Positions 43,264-53,106 of a stretch of 64,000 nt of DNA are shown here, in pieces. Position 1 is the stretch's first letter. Every line of letters starts with the position of its first letter. The notes below the pieces were generated by a model that worked only from the letters and a program-made list of their open reading frames with translations, ran no database searches and had not been told where the DNA came from. A program made the translations under genes and the position numbers. Origin of the DNA: Tranquillimonas sp964472855 (GTDB taxonomy: Bacteria > Pseudomonadota > Alphaproteobacteria > Rhodobacterales > Rhodobacteraceae); NCBI GenBank assembly GCA_964472855.1, contig CAYYMJ010000009.1, positions 1-64,000 on the forward strand. Reading direction: 5' to 3'.

Positions 43264-44616
43264 TTGGACTATGCCGCACAAATAGACGCCAGCATCGCCC
43301 GCCTGCATGACGAAGGCCGCTATCGGACCTTCATCGATATNNNNNNNNNNNNNNNNNNNNNNNNNNNNNNNNNNNNNNNNNNNNNNNNNNNNNNNNNNNN
43401 NNNNNNNNNNNNNNNNNNNNNNNNNNNNNNNNNNNNNNNNGAAGGCCGCTATCGGACCTTCATCGATATCGAGCGTGCGAACGGCCACTTCCCCAATGCC
43501 ACCTGGCGCCGGCCGGATGGAACCAGCCAGCCGGTCGTTGTCTGGTGCGGCAACGACTATCTTGGCATGGGGCAGCATCCTGCGGTGCTGCGCGCCATGC
43601 ACGGCGCCATCGACGCCGCCGGCGCCGGCTCGGGCGGCACGCGCAACATCTCGGGCACGACGGTATATCACAAAGAGCTGGAGGCCGAGCTTGCCGATCT
43701 GCATGGCAAGGAATCGGCGCTGCTGTTCACCTCGGCCTATATCGCCAACGACGCCACGCTTTCGACGCTGCCGCGGCTTTTGCCCGGCCTGATCATCTAT
43801 TCCGACGAACTGAACCACGCCTCGATGATCGAAGGCATCCGCCGCAACGGCGGGGCCAAGCGGGTGTTCCGCCACAATGACGTTGACCACCTGCGCCAGC
43901 TTCTTGCTGCCGACGACCCCGCGGCGCCCAAGCTGATTGCCTTTGAATCCGTCTATTCCATGGACGGCGATTTCGGACCCATCGCGGCGCTGCTGGACGT
44001 GGCCGACGAATTCGGCGCCCTGACCTATGTCGACGAGGTGCACGCCGTGGGCATGTATGGCCCGCGCGGCGGTGGCGTGTCCGAGCGTGACGGACTGGCG
44101 CAGCGCATCGACATCATCAACGGCACGCTGGCCAAAGCCTATGGCGTGATGGGTGGCTATATCGCCGCCAGCGCGAAAATGTGCGATGCGATAAGGTCTT
44201 ATGCGCCGGGCTTCATCTTTACCACATCGCTGCCGCCTGCGGTCGCCGCGGCGGCCACGGCGTCGGTCCGGCACCTGAAGACCGACCAGACCATCCGCGC
44301 CCGCCACCACACCAACGCCGGTATTCTCAAGATGCGCCTGAAGGCGCTGGGCCTGCCGATCATCGACAATGGCAGCCACATCGTGCCGGTGCATGTGGGC
44401 AACCCGGTGCATTGCAAGAAGATGTCCGACCTGCTGCTGCAGAACCACGGCATCTATGTCCAGCCGATCAACTTTCCGACCGTTCCCCGCGGGACCGAGC
44501 GTTTGCGCTTTACCCCGTCGCCGGTGCACGGCCCGGCCGAGATCGACCGGCTGGTGCGTGCCCTTGACGGATTGTGGTCGCAATGTGCGCTGAATCGCGC
44601 CGACATCGCGGGCTGA
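43264..44616 (+). CDS. hemA: 5-aminolevulinate synthase (contains assembly gap)
   Basis: A PLP enzyme condensing glycine and succinyl-CoA to 5-aminolevulinate, the first step of tetrapyrrole synthesis in alphaproteobacteria. The N-terminus (DYAAQIDASIARLHDEGRY) begins at a TTG start with AGGAG 8 bases upstream. Diagnostic segments follow: WCGNDYLGMGQHP, GAGSGGTRNISGTT, the PLP-lysine region INGTLAKAYGVMGGY and INFPTVPRGTERLRFTPSP. The 100-N run at 43341-43440 is flanked by a 29-base duplication. Collapsing gap plus duplicate removes 129 bases, keeps the frame, and restores a normal N-terminus (GRYRTFIDIERANGHFPNA). Confidence 0.97.
   Translation: MDYAAQIDASIARLHDEGRYRTFIDXXXXXXXXXXXXXXXXXXXXXXXXXXXXXXXXXXEGRYRTFIDIERANGHFPNATWRRPDGTSQPVVVWCGNDYLGMGQHPAVLRAMHGAIDAAGAGSGGTRNISGTTVYHKELEAELADLHGKESALLFTSAYIANDATLSTLPRLLPGLIIYSDELNHASMIEGIRRNGGAKRVFRHNDVDHLRQLLAADDPAAPKLIAFESVYSMDGDFGPIAALLDVADEFGALTYVDEVHAVGMYGPRGGGVSERDGLAQRIDIINGTLAKAYGVMGGYIAASAKMCDAIRSYAPGFIFTTSLPPAVAAAATASVRHLKTDQTIRARHHTNAGILKMRLKALGLPIIDNGSHIVPVHVGNPVHCKKMSDLLLQNHGIYVQPINFPTVPRGTERLRFTPSPVHGPAEIDRLVRALDGLWSQCALNRADIAG
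43312..43469. other. assembly gap with duplicated flanks inside hemA
   Basis: 43312-43340 (GAAGGCCGCTATCGGACC and following) is identical to 43441-43469 across 100 N (43341-43440). Merging the 29-base overlap yields an uninterrupted hemA of standard length, so the gap is an artefact. Confidence 0.95.
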
Positions 44617-44735
44617 TTTGTAAATCACCATATGCACTTGCGGCATGTTCGTGCTAACCTGATCGCAATCTGGGTGCGGGGACGAGTCGGCGCCAGGTGT
44701 TGGGGACACGAAAACGTGACAGTGAGGCTGGGCAG

Positions 44736-45965
44736 ATGATCGGGCGTTTCAGAGCGCCCGTTGTCGTGGAAGACGACACGCCCAAGGGATTCGACGATTT
44801 CGATCTGCGCCTTGGCGACGTGATGCGCGGCGAACGCGCGACCTTGGGCAAATCGCTTCTCGACATCCAGCGCGATCTGAAGATCAAGGCCAGCTATATC
44901 GCCGCGATCGAAAACGCCGACCCCTCGGCCTTTGAAACCCCGGGCTTCATTGCCGGATATGTCCGGTCGTATGCCCGTTACCTCGAGCTTGACCCAGACT
45001 GGGCCTACCGGGCCTTCTGTGCCGAGGGCAGCTTTGCGTCCGTTTCGGCCTTTGGCAGCCCGGCAACCGCACGGCGCGGCGAAACCCGTGGCGACCCCGA
45101 CCGCCGCGATCCCTTCGCATCGGCCTCGGTCAATTTCATCCCTCCGGCTCAGGCGCTGGTGTCGCGGATCGAACCCGGCGCACTGGGGTCGATCGCGGTG
45201 CTGATCGCGCTGATCGGCACCATCGGCTATGGCGGACTTGCGGTGCTGAAAGAGGTGCAGCAGGTCGAATTTGTGCCGGTTGAACAGACCCCGGTCATCG
45301 CGGCCGAGCTTGATCCGCTGGCCGGCGCCGTTGCCGCCGTGGCCCCGACCGAGGAAATTGCCGGCGTCATCCCCAAGGATCCCGACGGACTGGACCGTCT
45401 CTATCGTCCGCAGGCGCTTGACGTGCCGGTCATGGTGGCCCGCGACGGCCCCATCGCGGCGCTCGACCCGGCCTCGGTCGGCGCGCTGGCCCCGACCGGG
45501 CAGCAGCGCGCGCTGCTGGCCTCGGCGCTGACCCCGCCACTGGCGCCCGCGGCCGACGCCATCGACAGCGCCGTGACCGAGGCGTTGCAAGCCGCCGCCG
45601 CCGAAACCCCGACCCCCCGGGTGGTGGGCGACGCCGCCCCCGAGGTGGTGATGCTGGCCGTGCGCCCGTCGTGGGTGCGCGTGCAGTCCGCCGACGGCAC
45701 GGTGATCTATGAACGCATCATGGAAGCCGGCGACACCTATGCCCTGCCGCAAACCGAAGATCCGGCCGTCCTGCGCACCGGCAACTCGGGCGCCATCTAT
45801 TTCGCCGTGGGCGGCGAAACCTACGGCCCCGTGGGCGGCGACGGCGAGGTGACCAAGAATATCAACCTCGCGTCCGCGCGCATCGTCGATGCCTACCCGC
45901 AGTCGGCCCCCGGCCACGACGCCGACCTCGAACGCTATGTGGCCGAGCTTCTGCCGGGCAACTGA
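44736..45965 (+). CDS. rodZ: RodZ-like helix-turn-helix membrane protein
   Basis: 409 residues. An N-terminal HTH_25 domain (about 25-90: LGDVMRGERATLGKSLLDIQ...IENADPSAFETPGFIAGYVRSYARYL) is followed by one membrane helix (about 149-170) and a long Ala-rich periplasmic linker. A C-terminal DUF4115 beta domain (about 305-370, VRPSWVRVQSADGTVIYERIMEAG) completes the RodZ architecture. RodZ links MreB to the cell-wall elongasome. GAGG lies about 9 bases before the ATG. It is followed by ispG, the same neighbour order as in E. coli. Confidence 0.88.
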   Translation: MIGRFRAPVVVEDDTPKGFDDFDLRLGDVMRGERATLGKSLLDIQRDLKIKASYIAAIENADPSAFETPGFIAGYVRSYARYLELDPDWAYRAFCAEGSFASVSAFGSPATARRGETRGDPDRRDPFASASVNFIPPAQALVSRIEPGALGSIAVLIALIGTIGYGGLAVLKEVQQVEFVPVEQTPVIAAELDPLAGAVAAVAPTEEIAGVIPKDPDGLDRLYRPQALDVPVMVARDGPIAALDPASVGALAPTGQQRALLASALTPPLAPAADAIDSAVTEALQAAAAETPTPRVVGDAAPEVVMLAVRPSWVRVQSADGTVIYERIMEAGDTYALPQTEDPAVLRTGNSGAIYFAVGGETYGPVGGDGEVTKNINLASARIVDAYPQSAPGHDADLERYVAELLPGN

Positions 45966-46043
45966 CCGGCCGCGCCCTTGCCACTGCGGCGCCCTCGCCC
46001 CAAATCAACCCGGACAACAGGCAAGAAGGCTGACCGCGCGATC

Positions 46044-47165
46044 ATGTCGATCCATTCCATCCGCCCGTGGCGCACCATCGAACGCCGGCCCTCGCGCCAG
46101 GTGATGGTGGGCCGCGTGCCCGTCGGCGGCGACGCACCCATCGCCGTGCAGACCATGACCAACACCGACACGTCGGACGTGGCCGCCACAGTGGCCCAGG
46201 TCCGCGCCTGCGCCGAGGCCGGGGCCGACATCGTTCGCGTCTCCACCCCCGACCAGGCCGCCACCACCGCCCTGCGCCAGATCGTCGACCAAAGCCCGGT
46301 GCCCATCGTCGCCGACATCCATTTCCATTACCGCCGCGCCATCGAGGCGGCCGACGCCGGCGCCGCCTGCCTGCGCATCAATCCCGGCAACATTGGCAAC
46401 GCCGCCCGCGTGGGCGAGGTCGTGGCCGCCGCCCGCGCCAACGGCTGCTCGATCCGCATCGGCGTCAACGCCGGCAGCCTCGAACGGCACCTGCTGGAAA
46501 AATACGCCGAACCCTGCCCCGAAGCGATGGTCGAAAGCGCGCTGGACCATATCCGCATTCTCGAAGACAACGGCTTTTCCAACTACAAGATCAGCGCCAA
46601 GGCCTCTGACGTTTTCCTCGCCGCCGCCGCCTACCAGGGTCTGGCCGAGGCCACCGACGCCCCCATCCACCTTGGCATAACCGAGGCCGGCGGCCTGATC
46701 TCCGGCACCGTGAAATCGGCCATCGGCATGGGCAACCTGCTGTGGATGGGCATCGGCGACACCTTGCGCGTGTCCCTGTCGGCCGACCCGGTGGAAGAGG
46801 TGCGCGTGGCCTACGAAATCCTCAAGGGGCTGGGCCTGCGCCACCGCGGCGTCAACATCATCTCCTGCCCCTCCTGCGCCCGCCAGGGCTTTGACGTCAT
46901 CGCCACCGTCGCGCAGCTGGAACAGCGGCTGGCCCATATCAAGACCCCGATGAGCCTGTCGATCATCGGCTGCGTGGTCAACGGCCCGGGCGAGGCGCTG
47001 ATGACCGACATCGGCTTCACCGGCGGCGGAAAAGATGCCGGCATGGTCTATCTCGCCGGCGCCCAAAGCCACAAGCTCGCCAATGCCGACATGCTCGACC
47101 ATATCGTCGGACAGGTCGAACGCCGGGCGGCCAAGATCGAGGCCGAGGCCGAAGCTACCTCCTGA
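46044..47165 (+). CDS. ispG: 4-hydroxy-3-methylbut-2-enyl diphosphate synthase
   Basis: 373 residues. A TIM-barrel half starts RPSRQVMVGRVPVGGDAPIAVQTMTNTDT, and the 4Fe-4S half has ligands in ISCPSCARQGFDV and IIGCVVNGPGEA. It is the penultimate MEP-pathway step for isoprenoids, so the organism uses the MEP route. It lies 78 bp after rodZ. It is convergent with the penicillin acylase family gene, and the gap between them holds repeats. Confidence 0.97.
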   Translation: MSIHSIRPWRTIERRPSRQVMVGRVPVGGDAPIAVQTMTNTDTSDVAATVAQVRACAEAGADIVRVSTPDQAATTALRQIVDQSPVPIVADIHFHYRRAIEAADAGAACLRINPGNIGNAARVGEVVAAARANGCSIRIGVNAGSLERHLLEKYAEPCPEAMVESALDHIRILEDNGFSNYKISAKASDVFLAAAAYQGLAEATDAPIHLGITEAGGLISGTVKSAIGMGNLLWMGIGDTLRVSLSADPVEEVRVAYEILKGLGLRHRGVNIISCPSCARQGFDVIATVAQLEQRLAHIKTPMSLSIIGCVVNGPGEALMTDIGFTGGGKDAGMVYLAGAQSHKLANADMLDHIVGQVERRAAKIEAEAEATS

Positions 47166-47171
47166 CCCCCG

Positions 47172-47203
47172 CATCATCTTGGCTCAAATATCCCGGGGGA
47201 GGC
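47172..47203 (+). repeat. CATCATCTTGGC intergenic element, copy 5 (short form)
   Basis: It reads CATCATCTTGGCTCAAATAT then CCCGGGGGAGGC, starting 6 bp after the ispG stop, between convergent genes. Confidence 0.8.
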
Positions 47204-47218
47204 GGCGTTTGCCCGGCA

Positions 47219-47427
47219 AATGCCGCCCCGGGGGCGGAGCCCCCAAACGCCGGACCCGGGGGCNNNNNNNNNNNNNNNNNNNNNNNNNNNNNNNNNNNNN
47301 NNNNNNNNNNNNNNNNNNNNNNNNNNNNNNNNNNNNNNNNNNNNNNNNNNNNNNNNNNNNNNNAAACGCCGGACCCGGGGGCAGCGCCCCCAAAACGCCG
47401 GCCCCGGGGGCAGTGCCCCCAAAACCC
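47219..47427. repeat. GC-rich tandem repeat array with assembly gap
   Basis: About 31-bp units of the form AAACGCCGGACCCGGGGGC followed by AGCGCCCCC. At least two full units lie to the right of the 100-N gap (47264-47363) and one and a part to its left. Each unit can fold as CCGGGGGC...GCCCCC. The 19 bases on either side of the gap (47245-47263 and 47364-47382) are identical, so copy number is unresolved. There are no spacers, so this is not a CRISPR array. Confidence 0.85.
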
Positions 47428-47435
47428 CACCGGCC

Positions 47436-49901
47436 TCAGCGCGGCAACAGCCGCGTTACCCCCACCGCCGCAGCCCGAGCCAGGTCGGGGTCCAGCGACA
47501 TGGGAATATATTCGCCCCGACGCCACAGATCGCCAAGATCGTCATAATGCCGTGACAGCGGATGCCCCGACTGCCCGGTCGAGATCACGAAGACGCTGCT
47601 GTCGGGATCGGCAAAGTCATAGACGCCGCGATAGCCGGCCCCGTGCACATTCATGAACGGCCGGTCGCCGTCGCCCCGGGTCAGCCCGCGCTGCAGCGTA
47701 TTGTCACCGCCACTGGTCGACTGGCGGATATTCACGAACCAGCCCACAACCGGGATCGCCCCCAGCACCGGGTGATCCTGCGCCGCCACATGCGCATCGC
47801 CCCAGCGCAGCGATTCCAGCGCCGTGCCATGCTCGGCGACGATCCCGACCAGCGCGTCGTCCAGCGCCATCCGCGCCATGTCGACACAGCTCTCTACCGG
47901 CGCCGATTGGAGGATATCGCACCAGGCCGCGGCCCCGTCGGTGTCGCGAAACACCCGCTCGATGAAGACCGGGTCCATATGCGGAAACGCATCGGCCAGC
48001 GGGCCCAACTCGTCGCGGATAAGCCGCTCCTGCAGCGCCTTCAGCCAGGCGGCATAGATCAGCGGCTCGGGCAGATGCTCGCTCATCTCGCCGTTCCACT
48101 CGGCCAGCAGGTCCAGCGCCCGCTGGCGCATCCGCTCGGGCGTGCCCTCGGGGGCCGCGGCGCCGGTGAACCACAATTCCCGGGCAATCAGCGGCAACAG
48201 CGACCGCGCCGCCGGCGAGACCGTGTCAAGCTGCGCCTCGATGAAACTTTCGCGCGTGTGCACCTCGCGGCTTTGCATCAGCCGCCGCCAGCGCTGGATA
48301 CGCAGACTGTCGCCCCAGAAAAACGACACGTGCTGCGGAAAGGGCCGGTCGAGGATCTTGTTGTTGGTGTTGCCCAGAATACCGCCGCGCGGCGACACGA
48401 ACTGCGGGTTGGCGGCATAGGCAAACCGCCCCTGCCAGCGATTGTCGGCCAGCCAGCCGGGGGTGGGAATGCGCCCCTGGCTCTGGTGCTCGGCCCGCCG
48501 GCGGGGCATGGCGCCGATGGTCTTCATGGCAATGGTCTCGCGGTCGGCCAGCATCAGGTTCTGGGCCGGGCCGATATATCCCTCGGCCGCCGCCATCGCG
48601 CTGCGCACATCGCGGGCGCCCATCAGCTTCAGGGCGGCACCCATCGAGGTGTCGGCCGGTGACAGCACCGTCCAGCTCAGGCTGGCCAGCGCCCCGCGCG
48701 GCGTGATGCTGGCCAGATCGAAATGCTGCCCCGGCAGCACCGGACCATTGTCGGTCCAGCGTTGGGTAATGGTCACCGAAGCCGCATCCTTGACCCGGAT
48801 GATCGAGGTCTTGCTGCGCATGGGTTTCCAGCCGCCGGGCGTGCGCACCTGTTCGGGATTGTCCGGGTTGATCTGCTCGATGAAGATGTCCGCGTCATCC
48901 AGATAGGCCGAGGTCAGCCCCCAGCCCAGCGCATCGGACCGCCCGACCAGCACCAGCGGCATGCCCGGAACGGTGCCCCCGATCACGCCGCCGCCCGCCA
49001 GTTCCAGCCGCGCCAGATACCAGATCGACGGCGCGGTAAAGCCAAGATGCGGATCGTTGGCCAACAGCGTCGACCCCGCCGCCGACCGCGCCGGCGACGC
49101 GGCCCAGGCGTTCGACGCGCCGGCAAAATCCGGGTGCCCGACCGGATAGAGAAAATCACCCGCCAACCGGGTGCCGGCACCGGCATCCGGCCAGTCCGCA
49201 TCGGGAAACAGCGATGCATATTCCGGCAACGCCGCCACCCCCGGGCCGGGGGCGTCCGGCAGGATGTCGCGCAGGCGCGCCTCGGGCATTACCAGCGACA
49301 CCCGCGCCCGCAGCACCTCGCGCGAGATATGGCCCGACAGCTGCAACCCCATCAGCTTGATGATCGCCAGGCTGTCTGCCGGCCGCCAAGGCGCAATCTC
49401 GGGCGGGAACACCCAGAACTCTGGCGCCCCGCGCCCGCGCGCGCCCTTGTTGACCTGTTCCAGCCAGGCGTTGACCCCGGCGGCATAGGCGGTCAGGGCG
49501 GCCATGGTTTCCGGCGACTGGGCACTGACCGAGCTCTGTGCCAGCGCATAGATGTCCAGCCGCCGCAGCAAATCGTCGGTCTTCAGGGTGCGGACACCGA
49601 ATATCTCCGACAGCCGCCCCTGCGCCGTGCGCCGCAACAGCGTCATCTGCCACAGCCGGTCCTGGGCATGGGCAAATCCCAGTCCGAAAAACACATCCCG
49701 GTCGCTGTCGCCAAAGATATGCGGCACGTTGGCATTGTCGCGCACGATCTCGACCGGCGCCGACACCGGCATGCCGGCGAAATCGGCCGAATAGTCGGGC
49801 AGCGACCGGGCCGCGAACCAGTAGATCGCCACCACCGCCAGCACGATCAGGGCCACCGATCCCAGCAGCAGGCGCATGAGCCAACGAAACAAGGTCGCCA
49901 T
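47436..49901 (-). CDS. penicillin acylase family protein (Ntn hydrolase)
   Basis: 821 residues. An N-terminal membrane/signal segment (about 8-30) is followed by an alpha-chain region and then the Ntn serine at S263 in GASNAWAASPARSAAGSTLLANDPHLGF. Self-cleavage before this serine would produce the mature beta chain. Later segments include NPQFVSPRGGILGNTNNKILDRPFP and GDNTLQRGL...FMNVHGAGYRGVYDF. Relatives hydrolyse beta-lactam side chains or acyl-homoserine lactones (quorum quenching), so the natural substrate may be an AHL. The export signal indicates a periplasmic location. Confidence 0.9.
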   Translation of the reverse strand: MATLFRWLMRLLLGSVALIVLAVVAIYWFAARSLPDYSADFAGMPVSAPVEIVRDNANVPHIFGDSDRDVFFGLGFAHAQDRLWQMTLLRRTAQGRLSEIFGVRTLKTDDLLRRLDIYALAQSSVSAQSPETMAALTAYAAGVNAWLEQVNKGARGRGAPEFWVFPPEIAPWRPADSLAIIKLMGLQLSGHISREVLRARVSLVMPEARLRDILPDAPGPGVAALPEYASLFPDADWPDAGAGTRLAGDFLYPVGHPDFAGASNAWAASPARSAAGSTLLANDPHLGFTAPSIWYLARLELAGGGVIGGTVPGMPLVLVGRSDALGWGLTSAYLDDADIFIEQINPDNPEQVRTPGGWKPMRSKTSIIRVKDAASVTITQRWTDNGPVLPGQHFDLASITPRGALASLSWTVLSPADTSMGAALKLMGARDVRSAMAAAEGYIGPAQNLMLADRETIAMKTIGAMPRRRAEHQSQGRIPTPGWLADNRWQGRFAYAANPQFVSPRGGILGNTNNKILDRPFPQHVSFFWGDSLRIQRWRRLMQSREVHTRESFIEAQLDTVSPAARSLLPLIARELWFTGAAAPEGTPERMRQRALDLLAEWNGEMSEHLPEPLIYAAWLKALQERLIRDELGPLADAFPHMDPVFIERVFRDTDGAAAWCDILQSAPVESCVDMARMALDDALVGIVAEHGTALESLRWGDAHVAAQDHPVLGAIPVVGWFVNIRQSTSGGDNTLQRGLTRGDGDRPFMNVHGAGYRGVYDFADPDSSVFVISTGQSGHPLSRHYDDLGDLWRRGEYIPMSLDPDLARAAAVGVTRLLPR

Positions 49902-49976
49902 CAGAGCGTTGACCCCCGGACATGTTCAGATAGGTAACGGAAAGTCCCTACATGATCGGGCTGCAGGAGAAAAGCG

Positions 49977-50852
49977 ATGGCGAAACTTGCGTTTCTTGGA
50001 CTTGGCGTCATGGGCTTTCCCATGGCCGGGCATCTTGCCGCCGCGGGCCATGACGTGACCGTGTACAACCGCACCCCGGCCCGCGCCGCGGCATGGGTCG
50101 ACGCCCACGGTGGCCGCACGGCCCCGACACCGCGCCAGGCCGCGGCAGGGGCCGCGCTGGTGATGGCCTGCGTCGGCAATGACGACGATCTGCGCGCCGT
50201 CTGCCTGTCCGACGACGGCGCCTTTGCCGGCATGGACCGCGGCGCCATCTTCGTCGATCACACCACCGTTTCCGCCGCCGTCACCCGCGAACTGGCGGCC
50301 CTGGCCGACAGTCGCGGGATCGGTTTTGTCGACGCGCCGATCTCGGGCGGGCAGGGGGGGGCCGAAAACGGCGTGCTGTCGGTGATGTGCGGCGGCAGCC
50401 AGCCCAACTATGACCGGGCCGAACCGGTGATCGCCGCCTATGCCCGCATCTGCCGCCGCATCGGCGACACCGGCGCCGGGCAACTGACCAAGATGGCCAA
50501 CCAGATCGCCATTGCCGGGCTGGTCCAGGCCCTCGGCGAGGCGCTGCATTTCGCCGAGAAAGCCGGCCTCGACGGTCGCGCCGTGGTCGAGGTCATCAGC
50601 CAGGGCGCCGCCGGGTCCTGGCAGATGTCCAACCGTCACGAAACCATGCTCGACGACCAGTTCGACCATGGCTTCGCCGTCGACTGGATGCGCAAGGATC
50701 TGGGCATCTGCCTCGACGAAGCCAACCGCAACGGTGCCGGCCTGCCGGTCACGGCGCTGGTCGACCAGTTCTACAAGGATGTGCAGAAACTCGGCGGCGG
50801 CCGTTGGGACACCTCGTCACTGGTCAGACGCCTGCGCCACCTCGACGGCTGA
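49977..50852 (+). CDS. 3-hydroxyisobutyrate dehydrogenase-family NAD(P)-dependent oxidoreductase
   Basis: 291 residues of the beta-hydroxyacid dehydrogenase family. The Rossmann loop is GLGVMG (8-13), the substrate motif is DAPISGGQGGAENG (119-132), and the catalytic lysine is K172 with N175 in TKMANQ. It oxidises a 2- or 3-hydroxy acid such as 3-hydroxyisobutyrate, tartronate semialdehyde or glyoxylate-type substrates; the exact one is not readable. It is divergent from the acylase gene and convergent with gpt. Confidence 0.9.
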   Translation: MAKLAFLGLGVMGFPMAGHLAAAGHDVTVYNRTPARAAAWVDAHGGRTAPTPRQAAAGAALVMACVGNDDDLRAVCLSDDGAFAGMDRGAIFVDHTTVSAAVTRELAALADSRGIGFVDAPISGGQGGAENGVLSVMCGGSQPNYDRAEPVIAAYARICRRIGDTGAGQLTKMANQIAIAGLVQALGEALHFAEKAGLDGRAVVEVISQGAAGSWQMSNRHETMLDDQFDHGFAVDWMRKDLGICLDEANRNGAGLPVTALVDQFYKDVQKLGGGRWDTSSLVRRLRHLDG

Positions 50853-50866
50853 GCGCCCGGCCATAC

Positions 50867-50936
50867 CATCATCTGGGTCCAAATATCCCGGGGGGTGAAT
50901 GCGCGCCCGGCGCGCAGAGGGGGGCAGCGCCCCCCG
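50867..50936 (+). repeat. CATCATCTTGGC intergenic element, copy 6 (long form)
   Basis: It reads CATCATCTGGGTCCAAATAT, then CCCGGGGGGTGAATGCGC and hairpins (GCGCGCCCGGCGCGC; GGGGGGCAGCGCCCCCC), 14 bp after the oxidoreductase stop, between convergent genes. Confidence 0.8.
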
Positions 50937-50964
50937 GCCTTGCGCGACGCGCAGAGCGCGGCGC

Positions 50965-50996
50965 CAGTCAGCCGGTCAGCCAGTCAGCCAGTCAGT
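50965..50996. repeat. 8-bp tandem repeat, four copies, over the gpt stop
   Basis: CAGTCAGC / CGGTCAGC / CAGTCAGC / CAGTCAGT in tandem. The gpt stop (TCA at 50992-50994 on the plus strand) lies in the last unit. Copy-number change would not alter the protein because the stop is in the gpt-proximal unit. Confidence 0.8.
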
Positions 50997-51495
50997 CCTT
51001 GCCGCGATAGGGCTCGACATACTGCAGGGCCATGTCCCAGGGGAAAAAGATCCATGTGTCCTGGCTGACACCGGTAATGAACGTGTCCACCAGCGGCTCG
51101 CCCTTGGGTTTGGCATAGACGGTGGCGAAATGCGCCTGCGGATACCGCGCGCGCACCAGTTCCAGCGTCTTGCCGCTGTCGACCAGATCGTCGACCACCA
51201 GTATCCCCGTGCCGTCGCCCATCAGCTCGGCATCGGGCGCCTTCAGGATCTTGGCCTCGCCCTGGTCCTGATGGTGATAGGACTGGACCGAGATCGTGTC
51301 GACAGTGCGGACGTCCAGTTCGCGCGCCACAATCATCGCCGGGGCCATGCCGCCGCGAGTGATCGCCACGATGGCCCGCCAGCCGCCGCCGTCGGGTCCG
51401 TGCCCGTCCAGCCGCCAGGCCAGCGCCCGCGCATCGCGGTGGATCTGATCCCAGCTGACGTGGAACCCCTTTTCGTGCGGCAGCCTGTCGGTCAT
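50992..51495 (-). CDS. gpt: xanthine-guanine phosphoribosyltransferase
   Basis: 167 residues. The PRPP-binding motif LVVDDLVDSGKT lies at about 99-110 with the N-terminal AITRGGMAPAMIVARELDV, and the C-terminal TWIFFPWD is characteristic of bacterial Gpt. It salvages xanthine and guanine to nucleotides. It starts 1 bp after the fabI stop, so the two are co-transcribed, an unusual functional pairing that is probably incidental. Confidence 0.93.
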   Translation of the reverse strand: MTDRLPHEKGFHVSWDQIHRDARALAWRLDGHGPDGGGWRAIVAITRGGMAPAMIVARELDVRTVDTISVQSYHHQDQGEAKILKAPDAELMGDGTGILVVDDLVDSGKTLELVRARYPQAHFATVYAKPKGEPLVDTFITGVSQDTWIFFPWDMALQYVEPYRGKD

Positions 51496-51496
51496 C

Positions 51497-52306
<810 letters not shown>

Positions 52307-52410
52307 GCCTGTCCCCGGTCTGTGCAGCCTGTTCTTGCAAGTGGGCGTCGTTTAGGCGATTGCGGGTGCGTCATCAAGTGAAACGCAACTGCGACCTCCC
52401 GGACAGGCCC

Positions 52411-53007
52411 ATGACCAGCATTTTCGGTGCAACCGATCCCATCGCCCTGGCGCGCGACTGGCTGGACACGGCCCGCCAAAGCGAAGTCAACGACCCCGAG
52501 GCGATGGCGCTGGCCACGGTCGATGCCGACGGGCTGCCCAATGTGCGCATGGTGCTGCTGAAACAGATCGAGGCCGACGCCTTTGTCTTCTACACCAACT
52601 ACCACAGCGCCAAGGGCGGCGAACTGGCCGCCAACCCCAAGGCCGCCTTTGTGCTGCACTGGAAAACGTTGCGGCGGCAGGTGCGGGTGCGGGGGCTGGT
52701 CAGCCGCGAGGACGGGCCGCAGGCCGATGCGTATTACCGTTCGCGCGCGCTGCAAAGCCGGATCGGCGCCTGGGCCTCGGCCCAGTCGCGGCCGCTGTCG
52801 TCGCGGGCCAGCCTGATGGCCGAGGTCGCGCGGCAAGGCGTCCGCCACGGCACCGACCCCGCGCGCCCGCCGCATTGGGGCGGCTTTCGCATCCGCCCGC
52901 TCGAGGTCGAGTTCTGGTCAGACGGCGCCTTCCGGCTGCATGACCGCGAACGCTGGAGCCGTGGATCTTTGGACACACCATGGAATATTCAGCGTCTGTC
53001 TCCGTGA
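52411..53007 (+). CDS. pdxH: pyridoxamine/pyridoxine 5'-phosphate oxidase
   Basis: 198 residues. The FMN/PLP-binding features include PNVRMVLLKQIEADAFVFYTNYHSAKGGELAANP, ALQSRIGAWASAQSRPLSSR and the C-terminal HDRERWSRGSLDTPWNIQRLSP. It oxidises PNP or PMP to PLP. The start is the only ATG compatible with the family's length. PLP is the cofactor of hemA in this same window. Confidence 0.95.
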   Translation: MTSIFGATDPIALARDWLDTARQSEVNDPEAMALATVDADGLPNVRMVLLKQIEADAFVFYTNYHSAKGGELAANPKAAFVLHWKTLRRQVRVRGLVSREDGPQADAYYRSRALQSRIGAWASAQSRPLSSRASLMAEVARQGVRHGTDPARPPHWGGFRIRPLEVEFWSDGAFRLHDRERWSRGSLDTPWNIQRLSP

Positions 53008-53106
53008 CACACTGGCACAGCCGGTGCCACGCTTTGCCCGGACCAATGGGGGGAGGCGGCCGCGGGACCCGGATCAACCGGGCACGGCGGGTGCTCAAGC
53101 TGGCCG

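Noticed and set aside
47219..47427. CRISPR-like repeat array
   Set aside because: Units are directly adjacent with no unique spacers and no cas genes are near. It is a plain tandem repeat interrupted by an assembly gap.
50965..50996. Phase-variable 8-bp repeat controlling gpt
   Set aside because: The stop codon is in the repeat unit nearest the coding region, so gain or loss of the other units would not change the protein.
53013..53029. Terminator after pdxH
   Set aside because: TGGCAC/GTGCCA forms a 6-bp stem but no T-tract follows, so termination is not supported.
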